From NCBI GenBank assembly GCA_005881235.1, contig VBEQ01000149.1:1-19677 (forward strand): DNA of 19,677 bases, given 5' to 3'. Positions 1-8,391 of the stretch are shown here, piece by piece. Below the pieces are notes generated by a model that worked only from the letters and a program-made list of their open reading frames with translations, was not told where the DNA came from and did not search any database. This DNA is from Chloroflexota bacterium (lineage in GTDB: Bacteria > Chloroflexota > Dormibacteria > CF-121). The first letter of the stretch is position 1; every line of letters starts with the position of its first letter. A program made the position numbers and the translations under genes.

Positions 1-830
1 TCACCAATCATCCGAAGCCCGATGATCCGCTCGCGCGACGGATCACCGCCTATCCGTTGGACTTCGAGAACGGCGATCGCCTCGTTGCCGCACTGACGGG
101 CGCCGACACCCTGTACAACACGTACTGGGTTCGTGCGCCATACGGCAGCCTGACGCATCGCGTCGCCGTCGAAAACACGAAGCGGCTGATCGCGGCGGCC
201 CGGCGGGCCGGCGTCCGGCGGATCGTGCAGACCAGCATTGCCAACCCGACGGCCTCGAGCAGCAGCTACTACCGCGGCAAAGCCGCGCTCGAAGAGGCGG
301 TGCGCTCTTCGGGTCTCTCGTACGCCATCGTGCGGCCGACGCTTCTCTTCGGCGAGGGCGACGTCCTGATCAACAACATCGCGTGGCTGCTGCGGCACCT
401 TCCGATCTTTGCGATCCCGGGCGACGGCCGCTACCACCTGCAGCCGATTCACGTCAAGGACCACGCGGGGCTGCTGGTCGAGGTCGGCGGGCAACCGGCG
501 AATGTTGTCGTCGATTCCGCCGGGCCGGAAATCTTCACCTTCGACGAACTGGTTCATCTGCTTCGGCGCGCGATGAGCGTCCGCACAGTCGTCGTGCACC
601 TCCCCCCGGTCCTCGCGATGGCCGGCGCGAGCGTGGCGGGCCGGCTCGTCCACGACATCCTGCTCACGCGCGAAGAACTCGACGACCTCATGCACGACAT
701 CCTCCTCTCGCACGAGCCGCCGCGCGGCACGACCCTGCTGACAGATTGGCTGCCGTTACACCGCGACGATGTCGGCCGCCGTTACGCGTCTGAAATCGCG
801 CGCCACTATCGTCCGATCTCCGGCGCCTGA
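1..830 (+). CDS. SDR/NmrA-like NAD(P)-binding oxidoreductase, 5' truncated
   Basis: The reading frame is open from base 3 to the TGA at 828-830, so the gene enters from outside the window and the dinucleotide-binding GxxGxxG region is missing. In the visible part, the stretch LIAAARRAGVRRIVQTS is the usual helix and strand after the Rossmann core. SSYYRGKAALEEAV carries a YxxxK pair (Y-Y-R-G-K), the catalytic signature of extended and atypical SDRs. YAIVRPTLLFGEGD and LQPIHVKD are the typical substrate-side motifs of NmrA/epimerase-like SDRs. I infer an NAD(P)-dependent reductase, epimerase or redox-sensor-like protein; the substrate cannot be told. A TTG at 57 lies in the frame but would discard core sequence, so I do not take it as the start. 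The gene stands alone on the plus strand, convergent with the minus-strand operon that ends at 839. Confidence 0.85.
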   Translation, partial: TNHPKPDDPLARRITAYPLDFENGDRLVAALTGADTLYNTYWVRAPYGSLTHRVAVENTKRLIAAARRAGVRRIVQTSIANPTASSSSYYRGKAALEEAVRSSGLSYAIVRPTLLFGEGDVLINNIAWLLRHLPIFAIPGDGRYHLQPIHVKDHAGLLVEVGGQPANVVVDSAGPEIFTFDELVHLLRRAMSVRTVVVHLPPVLAMAGASVAGRLVHDILLTREELDDLMHDILLSHEPPRGTTLLTDWLPLHRDDVGRRYASEIARHYRPISGA

Positions 831-838
831 AGCACGGG

Positions 839-1018
839 TCACCGCCGCGGCGCAGACCGCATCAGCAGAACCAACAGTGCGATCGAGAACAGGGTCACGA
901 GCGCTAGTGGCAGGGGCCCGCGGACCCCCTCGGCAATGTTTCCCGCGAAGATGTAGACCAGCCCCTCAGCGGCGAGTAACCCGAGAACAACGCAGACGGC
1001 CAGCAGCCGCTTCGTCAC
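839..1018 (-). CDS. Small two-helix membrane protein (59 aa) behind the VWA gene
   Basis: A GTG start at 1018 opens a 59-codon frame ending in TGA at 839-841. The product begins MTKRLLAVCVVLGLLAAEGL. It has two hydrophobic segments, about residues 5-25 and 38-53, joined by a short loop (AGNIAEGVRGPLP), and ends in the basic tail RSAPRR. The positive charges at both ends suggest a hairpin with both termini in the cytoplasm. The ORF starts 24 bases after the VWA gene's stop and lies in exactly the same frame, with no stop codon between. It could therefore be a separate third gene of the operon, or a membrane anchor added by readthrough of the VWA TGA. I see no strong Shine-Dalgarno sequence before the GTG. 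I recognise no family. The amphiphilic pattern and coding-like composition support it, but it is short and could be chance. Confidence 0.5.
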   Translation of the reverse strand: MTKRLLAVCVVLGLLAAEGLVYIFAGNIAEGVRGPLPLALVTLFSIALLVLLMRSAPRR

Positions 1019-1042
1019 CAGGACTTCATGAAGCGTCCCAGG

Positions 1043-3034
1043 TCAGCGGCTGGCTTTGCGCTTGCGGTCGACGTAGTCGAGCAGCACATAATCGCCCAGG
1101 CGGTCGGCGCTGGCGAAGAAGGCGCGGCCGCCATTCATGCGCGTCATCTGCTTGACGAATGACACGAGGTGATAGTCGTTGTCGAGCATGAAGGTGTTGA
1201 TCACGATGTGCTCGCGCGTACAGCGCTGCACTTCGAGCAGTGTCTTCTGAAACGTCTCCGGAAGAGGTGGATAGAAGAAAACCGCGTGCTGGCCTTCCAT
1301 GTGCGCCGTCGGCTCGCCGTCGGTGACGATGATGACTTGCTTGTTGCCGGTCTTGTGCCGGTTGAGGAACTGGCGCGCCAGCATCAGGCCGTGCTGGATG
1401 TTGGTTCCGTAGATCGACTCGTTGTAGGTCAGCTCCGCCAGCTGGTGGGACTTGACCGGCCGGGCATAGTCACTGAATGCGATCACCTGCAGGAAGTCGC
1501 GAGGAAACTGGCTGCGGATCAGCGCATCGAGCGCCAGCGCGACCTTCTTGGCGGCGTAGAAATAGCCGCGTAGCGGCATCGACCGGCTCATGTCGATCAT
1601 CAACACGGTTGCCGACTGGGCGCTGAACTCCGACCGGTACACCTCGAAGTCGTCGGTCTTCAGCCGGATCGGTTGCTGTGATCCTTCGCGGCGCAAGGCG
1701 TTCATCAGTGTCTGCTCGACGTGCAGGTTGAAGGCATCGCCGAACTCGTAGACCTTCGTCTCATCGGAGCGCTCCGAGCCGAGGCCGCGAACGCTGATCG
1801 GGTGGTCCCCGAAGCGGTCGCGCTTCAACCGCGTGTAGAGGTCGCGCAGCGCCTTCTGCCCGATGCGGCGCATCCCCCGCGGCGTCAATTCCATGCCGCG
1901 CCGGCCCTTCTGCACGTAGCCCTTCTTCTCCAGCTGGGCGGCCAGCTCGCTCATCTGGTCGGCCGCCTGGCGCGCATCCGGCCCGAGTAGCTGCTGGAGT
2001 TGTTGCGATTGCTCTGGTGTTAGCTGCCGGCCCTGGTATCCCTCGCGCAGCGCCGCCTCCAGGTCCTCGATGCCCTGCAGCCGCTCCATCAGCGAGAGCG
2101 CCTCCTGCAGCGGCAATGACTCTGAGCCGTAGAAGGCGTAGCGGTTGCCCAGGCCCGGGCGCGGCGAGAGCAACTCGAGCTGGGCGGCGAGCTCGGCCAT
2201 CTGCTCCTGCAGCTCGGGGTCGTTCAGCGTGGAGGCGAGCAACTCTTCCATCTGCTGCCGCATCTCCGGCGACAGTGATTGCATCAGCGACTCCATCTGC
2301 GCCATCTGCTTCTCGAGGTGCTGGATGAGCTCGTCGAGGGTCTTCGGCGGGTCGGGACCGAAGAAATGGCCGAAACGCTGCATGAATTGCTCGAACCTGG
2401 GTGTCTTGCCCTCGAGCCGGTCGCGCAGCATCTGGTTGAGCGCCTTCATCATCTCCTTGATCTCGCCGAGGTGCTCAGGCCGCAGCTGCTGCATGGTGCG
2501 CGTCATGTTCTTGAAGTACGTTTGCGAGACCTGCTGCTTGAGCTCCTCCATGAGTTGCTGGAAGGCCTGCGACGCGCCTTCGTCCATGAACTCGTAGTCG
2601 TTGAGCTGGCGGATCGTGCCGCCCACGTCTTCCGGGAGGTGGTCCAGCTCGTCGAGTTTCTTCTTCGTGATCTTCTGCACGACGCGCTTCGCGCTCTCGG
2701 GCGCGTGCTCGAGGCGGTCGTTGATGCCCTGCCGCTCGCGGCGAAGGATGTCGTTGAGCTTCTCGCGAATATTGCCGAAGAGGTCGTTCAGGTTGTAGCG
2801 CTTGAGCTGCTGCAGGCGCTTCTGGCGCAGGCGCTCGAGCATCTCCTCGAAGCCTGGCAGCCGGCGGCCTTGCTTGTCGCGCCAGCCCCGACTCATCAGC
2901 CGGTGGAGTGCGTAATCGAAGTCGCCGCCCTGGAACAGGTCCTCGGCGAGCCGGTCGAACAACTCCTCGGCATCACGACCAAAGGGTTCCTGGGACCCAT
3001 CCCATCGCTCGTAGCGATTCGAGCGGGAGATCAT
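1043..3034 (-). CDS. VWA-domain protein, partner of MoxR/ChlI-type ATPase
   Basis: This 663-residue protein has a C-terminal von Willebrand A domain (about residues 473-655). The metal-ion-dependent adhesion site is complete: D481-M-S483-R-S485, a threonine near 544 (YGTNIQ) and D572 in IIVTDGEPT. The first about 370 residues are charged, Gln/Glu/Met-rich and almost certainly helical, with likely coiled coils at about 155-205 and 230-290. Residues 370-395 (GYVQKGRRGMELTPRGMRRIG) resemble a winged-helix wing. The fold matches the subunit-D/CoxE-like partners of MoxR or Mg-chelatase AAA+ ATPases, which form two-part machines that remodel or load metals into client proteins. No client is evident here. 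The ATG at 3034 follows the ATPase gene's TAG directly (TAGATG) and has no Shine-Dalgarno of its own, so translation is probably coupled. No signal peptide is visible, so it is cytoplasmic. Confidence 0.92.
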   Translation of the reverse strand: MISRSNRYERWDGSQEPFGRDAEELFDRLAEDLFQGGDFDYALHRLMSRGWRDKQGRRLPGFEEMLERLRQKRLQQLKRYNLNDLFGNIREKLNDILRRERQGINDRLEHAPESAKRVVQKITKKKLDELDHLPEDVGGTIRQLNDYEFMDEGASQAFQQLMEELKQQVSQTYFKNMTRTMQQLRPEHLGEIKEMMKALNQMLRDRLEGKTPRFEQFMQRFGHFFGPDPPKTLDELIQHLEKQMAQMESLMQSLSPEMRQQMEELLASTLNDPELQEQMAELAAQLELLSPRPGLGNRYAFYGSESLPLQEALSLMERLQGIEDLEAALREGYQGRQLTPEQSQQLQQLLGPDARQAADQMSELAAQLEKKGYVQKGRRGMELTPRGMRRIGQKALRDLYTRLKRDRFGDHPISVRGLGSERSDETKVYEFGDAFNLHVEQTLMNALRREGSQQPIRLKTDDFEVYRSEFSAQSATVLMIDMSRSMPLRGYFYAAKKVALALDALIRSQFPRDFLQVIAFSDYARPVKSHQLAELTYNESIYGTNIQHGLMLARQFLNRHKTGNKQVIIVTDGEPTAHMEGQHAVFFYPPLPETFQKTLLEVQRCTREHIVINTFMLDNDYHLVSFVKQMTRMNGGRAFFASADRLGDYVLLDYVDRKRKASR

Positions 3035-4429
3035 CTAGCCGGCGTAGATCGCCGCTCCGTCCATTTCGGTCTTGTTGATCCGCTTGCTCAGATGCAGCCC
3101 TTCGAGGACGAACTCCACCCCCGAGGCCGCCAGCGCCGGCCGCTTGTCCAATCCCAGGCTCTTGAGCGCCTTCTCCATCCCGGGCAGCTCGCGCAGCATG
3201 GTGGCGTAGCGCTCCGCGGCCTGGCCTTCGGACACCTCGAAGGTGAGGCCGGCGTCGAAGCGTTGCACCAGCTCGTTGAACTGGCTGGCCTCGAAGTGCC
3301 GGCGGAAGACGTTGAGCACCGCGGTTTTGATGATCTTCTCCAGCACGGTCTGGTCGTCGCCCTCTTCCCAGGTTTCCATCTCCAGCTTGCCGGCACTCGA
3401 GGGGATGATGGCGGGCAGGTCGGTGATCCGCGGCACGGCCTCCGTCTCGCCCGTCCGCAATGCGCGCCGCGAGGCATTCGATACCAGGTTCTCGTAATTC
3501 GTGATCGAGATGCGGACACTGACGCCCGAACGCTGGTTGATCTTGGGACTGCGGCGCGCCAGCTGGCTGACCTCGGCCACGATTTCTTTCATGAAGTCCG
3601 GCATCACGACTGAGAGGTCGCGATCCTGGAACGCGGTGCGTTCCTGCTCCACGATGCGAATCTCGTCATCGACGTGGCGGGGGTAATGCGTCCGGATCTG
3701 CGCCCCGAAGCGGTCCTTGAGTGGGGTGATGATACGCCCGCGGTTGGTGTAGTCCTCGGGGTTGGCGCTGGCGACCACATAGACATCGATCGGCAGGCGC
3801 AGCTTGAATCCGCGGATCTGCACGTCACGCTCTTCGACGAGGTTGAGCAAGCCGACCTGGATCCGTTCGGCGAGGTCGGGCAACTCGTTGATGGCGAAGA
3901 TACCTCGATTGGTGCGCGGCACGAGCCCGTAGTGGATGGTCAGTTCATCCGCGAGGTACTTCCCCTCGGCTACCCTGATCGGGTCCACCTCACCGATCAG
4001 GTCGGCGATCGAGGTGTCGGGGGTGGCTAGCTTCTCGCTGTAGCGCTCGTCCGGTGCGATCCAGCGCACGGCCACCCGGTCGCCCTGGGCGGCGACGCGG
4101 TCCCGGCAGGCGCGACAGATCGGTGCGTAGGGATTGTCGTTGATCTCGCAGCCCTCGATCACGGGGACGCGTTCGTCCAGCAGCGCGATCAAGGATCGAA
4201 TCAGCCGGCTCTTCGCCTGGCCGCGCTCACCAAGGAAGACGATGTCCTGGCCGGACAGGATCGCGTTTTCCACCTGGGGAACGACCGATCCCTCGAAGCC
4301 GATGATGCCGGGGAAGAGTTCCTCGCCGGCCTTGATCTTGCGCACCAGGTTCTTGCGCATCTCCTCCTTGACGGGCAGGACGCGGTACTCACTCTGTCGG
4401 AGTTGGCCGATGGTCGTGGGATGCTCCAA
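3035..4429 (-). CDS. AAA+ ATPase of the MoxR/Mg-chelatase ChlI type
   Basis: This 464-residue ATPase shows Walker A G67-ERGQAK-S74, a Walker B variant IFAINE (177-182) with Asn where Asp is usual, sensor 1 ASAN (220-223), an arginine-finger region PLKDRF (236-241) and the sensor-2-side motif GVSVRIS (302-308). NELPDLAERIQVGLLNLVEE is a hallmark of the ChlI-like branch. Between Walker A and B an insert carries C94, C105 and C108 (ICRAC), a possible metal knuckle. Family knowledge says such ATPases form hexameric rings working with a VWA protein, here the adjacent downstream gene. The start is a TTG at 4429: GAGAGG lies six bases upstream and no better start is near. It is unlikely to be a true magnesium chelatase, because no bchH-like or pigment genes are in the window. 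Confidence 0.92.
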   Translation of the reverse strand: MEHPTTIGQLRQSEYRVLPVKEEMRKNLVRKIKAGEELFPGIIGFEGSVVPQVENAILSGQDIVFLGERGQAKSRLIRSLIALLDERVPVIEGCEINDNPYAPICRACRDRVAAQGDRVAVRWIAPDERYSEKLATPDTSIADLIGEVDPIRVAEGKYLADELTIHYGLVPRTNRGIFAINELPDLAERIQVGLLNLVEERDVQIRGFKLRLPIDVYVVASANPEDYTNRGRIITPLKDRFGAQIRTHYPRHVDDEIRIVEQERTAFQDRDLSVVMPDFMKEIVAEVSQLARRSPKINQRSGVSVRISITNYENLVSNASRRALRTGETEAVPRITDLPAIIPSSAGKLEMETWEEGDDQTVLEKIIKTAVLNVFRRHFEASQFNELVQRFDAGLTFEVSEGQAAERYATMLRELPGMEKALKSLGLDKRPALAASGVEFVLEGLHLSKRINKTEMDGAAIYAG

Positions 4430-4466
4430 TGGAAACCTCTCAGGAAATCGTGGTGACGCCGCCTCG

Positions 4467-4472
4467 ATTCTA
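4467..4472 (-). promoter_or_regulatory. Candidate -10 box for the ATPase/VWA operon
   Basis: On the minus strand TAGAAT (five of six matches to TATAAT) sits in the 69-base gap between the MFS gene and the ATPase gene, 37 bases before the TTG start. No convincing -35 hexamer is seen at 16-18 bases, only GGCTGA. It is the only AT-rich box in this gap. Confidence 0.35.
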
Positions 4473-4498
4473 CGGGGCGGCCGCGCGTTCAGCCGGAT

Positions 4499-5821
4499 TC
4501 AAATCCGCTTCGTCTCCGAAGCTAGCGCGAAAGCCAGGAAGAGCAGGAGGGACGTGACGCTGGCGAGCGCGATCAACCACCGGACGCCGATCAGTTGGGT
4601 GAGTGTCCCACCGAGGACGGCGCCGACCGGAACCCCACCCCACGCGACCACCCTGATGGTGGCATTGACGCGCCCCAGCAACTGCGGCGGGACGGCGGCC
4701 TGGACGTAGCTGCGGAGCAGAATCCGGCCCAGGATCGCGCCGCCGCCGGAAAGCCCGAGCGAGATCGCGACGAGCAGCAAGGCCGGAGCGCCGGGAAGGA
4801 TCGGCGCCAGGTCGAGCAACGCCAGCAGCGGTCCCGTGACGAGGAGCTCGGCAAGCAGTAGTCGACCAAGCCTGAAGCGGCGACGGAGAACCGGGGCCAG
4901 CGTCGCCACCGCAATCGGACCAATCCCCGCGAGCCCGAGCGCCAGCCCGGTACGCGCGGCATCGAAGTGCAGCTCGTGCTGCGCGTAGTAGACGAAGACC
5001 GTCGTCACCGCGGCGTAGACGATGTTGAGGACGACCCCAGAAAGGGTGTTCTCGAGGATCACGCGGTGATGGCGAACCCAGCGGAGGCCGGCGACCAGCT
5101 GGGCACGCCAGCCGACCTCGGTCAAGGCTTCGGAAGGATGAGGGCCGAGGCTGAACCAGGCGGCCGCCGCGAGCAAGAAGGAGAACCCGTCGGCCAGTAA
5201 CGCGTTGGCGGCGCCGAAAACTTTGATCAGCAGGCCCCCGAGGGCCGGCCCGATGAGCGAGGAGACGCCTTCGGTCACCTCGAGACTGCTGTTGGCCTCG
5301 ACCGCGCGGGCTGGGCCGACCAACACTGGAACCAACGAGTAGTGCGCGACCTCGAACCACACCCGGGCGGTCCCCGCGATGAAGGCCACCAGGTAGAGCT
5401 GCACGAGCGTCAGCGCGTGCAAGAACGCCGCCAGTGGCACGCTGGCCAGCATCACAAAACGGACAAGGTCGGCGACCAGCAGGATGCGCCGTCGATCCCA
5501 GCGATCCGCGTAGACGCCGACGATCAATCCGAACAGCAAGAAGGGCACAAACTCCAGCGCACCGACGATGCCAAGTTGAAACGGCGATTGCGTCAGCTGG
5601 AGAACGAGCCAGGGTAGCGCGAGGATCGTGACCTGGTTGCCCACCGTCGAAATCGACGAGCCGGCCCAGAAACGGGCGAACGTGCCATCACGGAGAACGG
5701 ACGGCGGCGCGTGGCCGGCGGGCGCGCTCAGGGCCGCGGCGCCGGCGGGCCCAGCTGCTCCTCGACCAGCGGCGCAAACTGAGGAAGCCGCGCGGCGAGT
5801 GCACGCAGTAAGCCGAAGCAT
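4499..5821 (-). CDS. MFS transporter, MFS_3 (EntS-like) exporter type
   Basis: This protein of up to 440 residues is dominated by hydrophobic helices, probably 10-12 of them. It carries the MFS motif-A sequence GVYADRWDRRRIL (about 102-114) between helices 2 and 3, as in the MFS_3 family of siderophore, drug and macrolide exporters. The cargo is unknown. The protein proper begins near residue 41 (PPSVLRDGTFARFWAGSS). The only standard start upstream of that is the ATG at 5821, which adds an Ala/Gly-rich 40-residue leader and overlaps the DUF1786 gene by 94 bases. A CTG at 5729-5731, overlapping the upstream TGA as CTGA, would give a cleaner 410-residue protein. The leader looks like out-of-frame translation of the upstream gene, so the true start is open. 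It ends 69 bases before the ATPase gene. Confidence 0.88.
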   Translation of the reverse strand: MLRLTACTRRAASSVCAAGRGAAGPAGAAALSAPAGHAPPSVLRDGTFARFWAGSSISTVGNQVTILALPWLVLQLTQSPFQLGIVGALEFVPFLLFGLIVGVYADRWDRRRILLVADLVRFVMLASVPLAAFLHALTLVQLYLVAFIAGTARVWFEVAHYSLVPVLVGPARAVEANSSLEVTEGVSSLIGPALGGLLIKVFGAANALLADGFSFLLAAAAWFSLGPHPSEALTEVGWRAQLVAGLRWVRHHRVILENTLSGVVLNIVYAAVTTVFVYYAQHELHFDAARTGLALGLAGIGPIAVATLAPVLRRRFRLGRLLLAELLVTGPLLALLDLAPILPGAPALLLVAISLGLSGGGAILGRILLRSYVQAAVPPQLLGRVNATIRVVAWGGVPVGAVLGGTLTQLIGVRWLIALASVTSLLLFLAFALASETKRI

Positions 5822-6834
5822 CCCGCCAGCATCATGTCGCCGTGCGGGACCGCGAGATGCGGTCGGAGCCGCGAGCCATCGAGCAGACCGCGGCGCGGAC
5901 CGGTCACCGCCAACTGTTTCGGCGGCGACGCGTTGACGCCCAGCTCCAGCGCCCCGTGTCCCATGTCGGCGAACACCTGGTCGTTGGAGAGCGTGCCGGT
6001 CGCCAGCGCGTCCAGGTAGTGTTCCAGTTTCGGGCGGGTCAGCTCGCCGGTGTGATGCTCGAACAGGCCGGCGATGCGTCGTTCATTCAACAGGGCCGCA
6101 ATCGTGTGGAAGTTCCCAACGTTGACGACCGACACCGGGTTGGCTGCCGCAACGACGGCATCTTCGAGCGCACCGAGAATCGCCGCCGGCCCGGTGTCCA
6201 TCAGGAAAAATGGCTCTGGCTCCGCCCAACTGCCGGCCACGGCCAGCATGCGCGTCATTCGCGCCGGAATCTCCTGGGCGAGAAAGCCGAAGCCCTCGAG
6301 GCCAATGCCGCGCTCGACCTGTTCGCGCAGGTACTCGAATCGAAATCGGCGGTCGCTGACCCCTGGCGGAGCCGCGCCATGGTCGAACACGGCCACCGCG
6401 ATCGCGTCGAAGTCGGTGCCGACACCAAACGCTCGCAGTGCCTCCATCAACTCGGCCAGGTAGAAGTCGCGCAGCTCGAGGCGGCGCGCCCCGTCCGCGG
6501 CGGCGGCTGAGTCGACGACGCGGATTCCCATCGTCGCGACGCGTTCCAGGTCGTCGTCGAAGGTCCGGGCCGCCTCCGGGGTCGCATACACGTTCAACCC
6601 GGCCTTGAGATGCGCCTCGACCGCCCAGTGATCGGGACCTCCGCCCATGGTGACGCCGGTCAGGACCAGGTCGACCCGGTCGTGGGTGGCCTGTTTGACT
6701 CGCTCGGCCAGCAGGGCCGTCGGTGACGGCATGACCAGCTGGACGGCGTTCTCTATGAGGCCGCCGGGCTCGAGGATCAGGATGTCCTGGGTGCCGGTGC
6801 CGACGTCGATCGCCAGAACCCTGGGCCGCGCCAC
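5728..6834 (-). CDS. DUF1786 (COG4012-like) ASKHA-fold protein
   Basis: This 368-residue protein begins ARPRVLAIDVGTGTQDILI, a phosphate-1-like loop of the actin/sugar-kinase/Hsp70 fold. It continues with TGVTMGGGPDHW (about 60-71), a second nucleotide-loop-like element LMDTGPAAILGAL (about 221-233) and VNVGNFHTIAALL (about 244-256). This pattern and the length fit DUF1786, a family sometimes labelled 'pyruvate formate-lyase activating enzyme related' without proof. No radical-SAM CxxxCxxC cluster is present, so that label should not be read as function. I infer an ATP-binding protein of unknown role. The GTG start at 6834 has a good Shine-Dalgarno (GGGAGGG, nine bases upstream). The MFS gene follows and overlaps, so the two are probably co-transcribed; a 63-base gap separates it from the divergent glycosyltransferase fusion. 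Confidence 0.8.
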   Translation of the reverse strand: MARPRVLAIDVGTGTQDILILEPGGLIENAVQLVMPSPTALLAERVKQATHDRVDLVLTGVTMGGGPDHWAVEAHLKAGLNVYATPEAARTFDDDLERVATMGIRVVDSAAAADGARRLELRDFYLAELMEALRAFGVGTDFDAIAVAVFDHGAAPPGVSDRRFRFEYLREQVERGIGLEGFGFLAQEIPARMTRMLAVAGSWAEPEPFFLMDTGPAAILGALEDAVVAAANPVSVVNVGNFHTIAALLNERRIAGLFEHHTGELTRPKLEHYLDALATGTLSNDQVFADMGHGALELGVNASPPKQLAVTGPRRGLLDGSRLRPHLAVPHGDMMLAGCFGLLRALAARLPQFAPLVEEQLGPPAPRP

Positions 6835-6897
6835 TTAGCGCCACCCTCCCAGGGCCAAAGCAAGCTCGGATCTCACTTTCCGTTCATCCGGTAGTCC

Positions 6898-8391
6898 ATG
6901 CCGAGTCTCGACAGCCTGGTCTGCCCCAAATGCCACGGCCCGTTAACCGCGTCTGCCGGGCCGGAGCTTCGTTGCACCCGGGACGGGCTCCGATATCCGG
7001 TCGTCGATGGCATCCCGTCCTTCATCATCGCGGGCCCGGACCCGGTTACGCTCCCGGGCTGCGCCCTGAGCCTGGTCCTCCCGGCCCTCAACGAAGGCGA
7101 GAATCTCGATCGGGTTCTCCCGGAACTGAAGCAGGCGCTGGTCGCGCTGGGCCCGACGTACGAGATCATCGTCGTCGACGGAGGCTCGCGCGATGGCACG
7201 CAAGAGATCGTACGCAAGCACGGGGCGCGATTGGTCAGCCAGAAGCTCCCCGGATTCGGTGGCGCGTACCGGGCCGGCTTCGAGCAGGCGCGCGGTGAGT
7301 ACGTCATCACGCTCGACGCCGATGGCTCGCACGACCCAAAATTCCTTAAGGACCTGTGGACCGCGCGTCGCGACGGCGATGTCGTGATCGCCTCCCGCTA
7401 CGTCCAGGGTGGCGCCGCGGAGATGCCGGCCACTCGTCGTGTGATGAGCCGGATCCTGAACATCACGTTCGGCCGCGGGTTATCGCTGCCGGTCCACGAT
7501 CTCTCCAGTGGCTACCGTCTTTATCGCGCTGCGATCCTCCGGGAACTCGAGTTGAAGGCGACCGACTTCGACGTCCTCGAGGAAATCTTGATCCGGGTGC
7601 TGGCCGCGGGTTACCGGGTGTACGAGGTGCCCTTCCGCTACCGGGCTCGAGTCTCCGGTCGCAGTCACGCCCGGCTGGTGCGATTCGCCATCTCCTACCT
7701 GCGTACCTTTGTCGCCATGTGGCGGCTGCGCAACTCGATTGCATCCTCGGACTACGACGGGCGCGCCTACGACAGCATCATCCCGCTGCAGCGCTACTGG
7801 CAGCGCGGTCGATACCGGGCCATCACGCAGCTGGCGAGTGGCTCTCACCAGGTCCTCGATGTCGGCTGTGGCTCGAGCCGCATCATCGGCGCGATTCCCG
7901 GCATGATCGGCCTCGACATCCAGCTCCACAAGCTGCGCTACGCGCGCCGATATGGAAACGGGCTGGTCCACGGCTCCATCTTCGAGTTGCCCTTCGCCGA
8001 CGGCAGCTTCGATTGCGTCATCTGTTCGGAGGTCGTCGAGCACATCCCTGCCCAGGAGAAACCGTTCGACGAGCTGGCGCGCGTCTTGAAGACGGGCGGC
8101 CGGCTGATTCTGGGGACACCCGATTACGATCGCTGGCGCTGGCGGGCGCTGGAGTGGCTGTACGGGCGCCTCTCGCCCGGCGGCTATGCCGACGAACACA
8201 TCACCCACTACACGCGCGCCAATCTCGGCCCCTACCTTCAGGGCAAAGGCTTCGCGATCGAGGGCGTCGAGTACGTTGGCGGCTCGGAGATGATCTTCAG
8301 CCTGAAGAAGCTCGGCCCGATGGTCTCGCCGGTGTCTGCTCGTCCGGTCCAGACGGCGCTTCGCGTCGAGCGCTCGGCGCCCGCGGCCTAA
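6898..8391 (+). CDS. Trm112-like / GT2 glycosyltransferase / SAM methyltransferase fusion
   Basis: Three units are joined in 497 residues. Residues 6-45 form a Trm112-like knuckle (C9-P-K-C12, C26, then YPVVDGIPSF). Residues 56-280 form a DPM1-type GT2 domain, with LVLPALNEGENL, VVDGGSRDGT (92-101), the metal-binding DADGSH (140-145), DLSSGYRLYR and FRYRARVSGRSH. Family knowledge says such domains move sugars from nucleotide donors to polyprenyl phosphate. Residues 300-470 form a class I methyltransferase: VLDVGCGSS (319-327), GLD (338-340), FDCVICSEVVEHI (371-383) and LILGTPDY. There is no C-terminal membrane segment. I infer a role in modifying cell-surface glycans or lipid-linked sugars. 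The ATG at 6898 has no evident Shine-Dalgarno, so the transcript may be leaderless. It ends in a four-base CTAA overlap with the convergent gene downstream. Confidence 0.9.
   Translation: MPSLDSLVCPKCHGPLTASAGPELRCTRDGLRYPVVDGIPSFIIAGPDPVTLPGCALSLVLPALNEGENLDRVLPELKQALVALGPTYEIIVVDGGSRDGTQEIVRKHGARLVSQKLPGFGGAYRAGFEQARGEYVITLDADGSHDPKFLKDLWTARRDGDVVIASRYVQGGAAEMPATRRVMSRILNITFGRGLSLPVHDLSSGYRLYRAAILRELELKATDFDVLEEILIRVLAAGYRVYEVPFRYRARVSGRSHARLVRFAISYLRTFVAMWRLRNSIASSDYDGRAYDSIIPLQRYWQRGRYRAITQLASGSHQVLDVGCGSSRIIGAIPGMIGLDIQLHKLRYARRYGNGLVHGSIFELPFADGSFDCVICSEVVEHIPAQEKPFDELARVLKTGGRLILGTPDYDRWRWRALEWLYGRLSPGGYADEHITHYTRANLGPYLQGKGFAIEGVEYVGGSEMIFSLKKLGPMVSPVSARPVQTALRVERSAPAA

Noticed and set aside
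2279..3613. Long plus-strand open frame of about 440 codons
   Set aside because: It is antisense to the VWA and ATPase genes; its Leu/Glu/His-rich sequence mirrors their helical codons.
5728..6834. Radical-SAM activase activity suggested by a historical family label
   Set aside because: There is no CxxxCxxC cluster; the motifs are those of an ASKHA-type ATP-binding fold.
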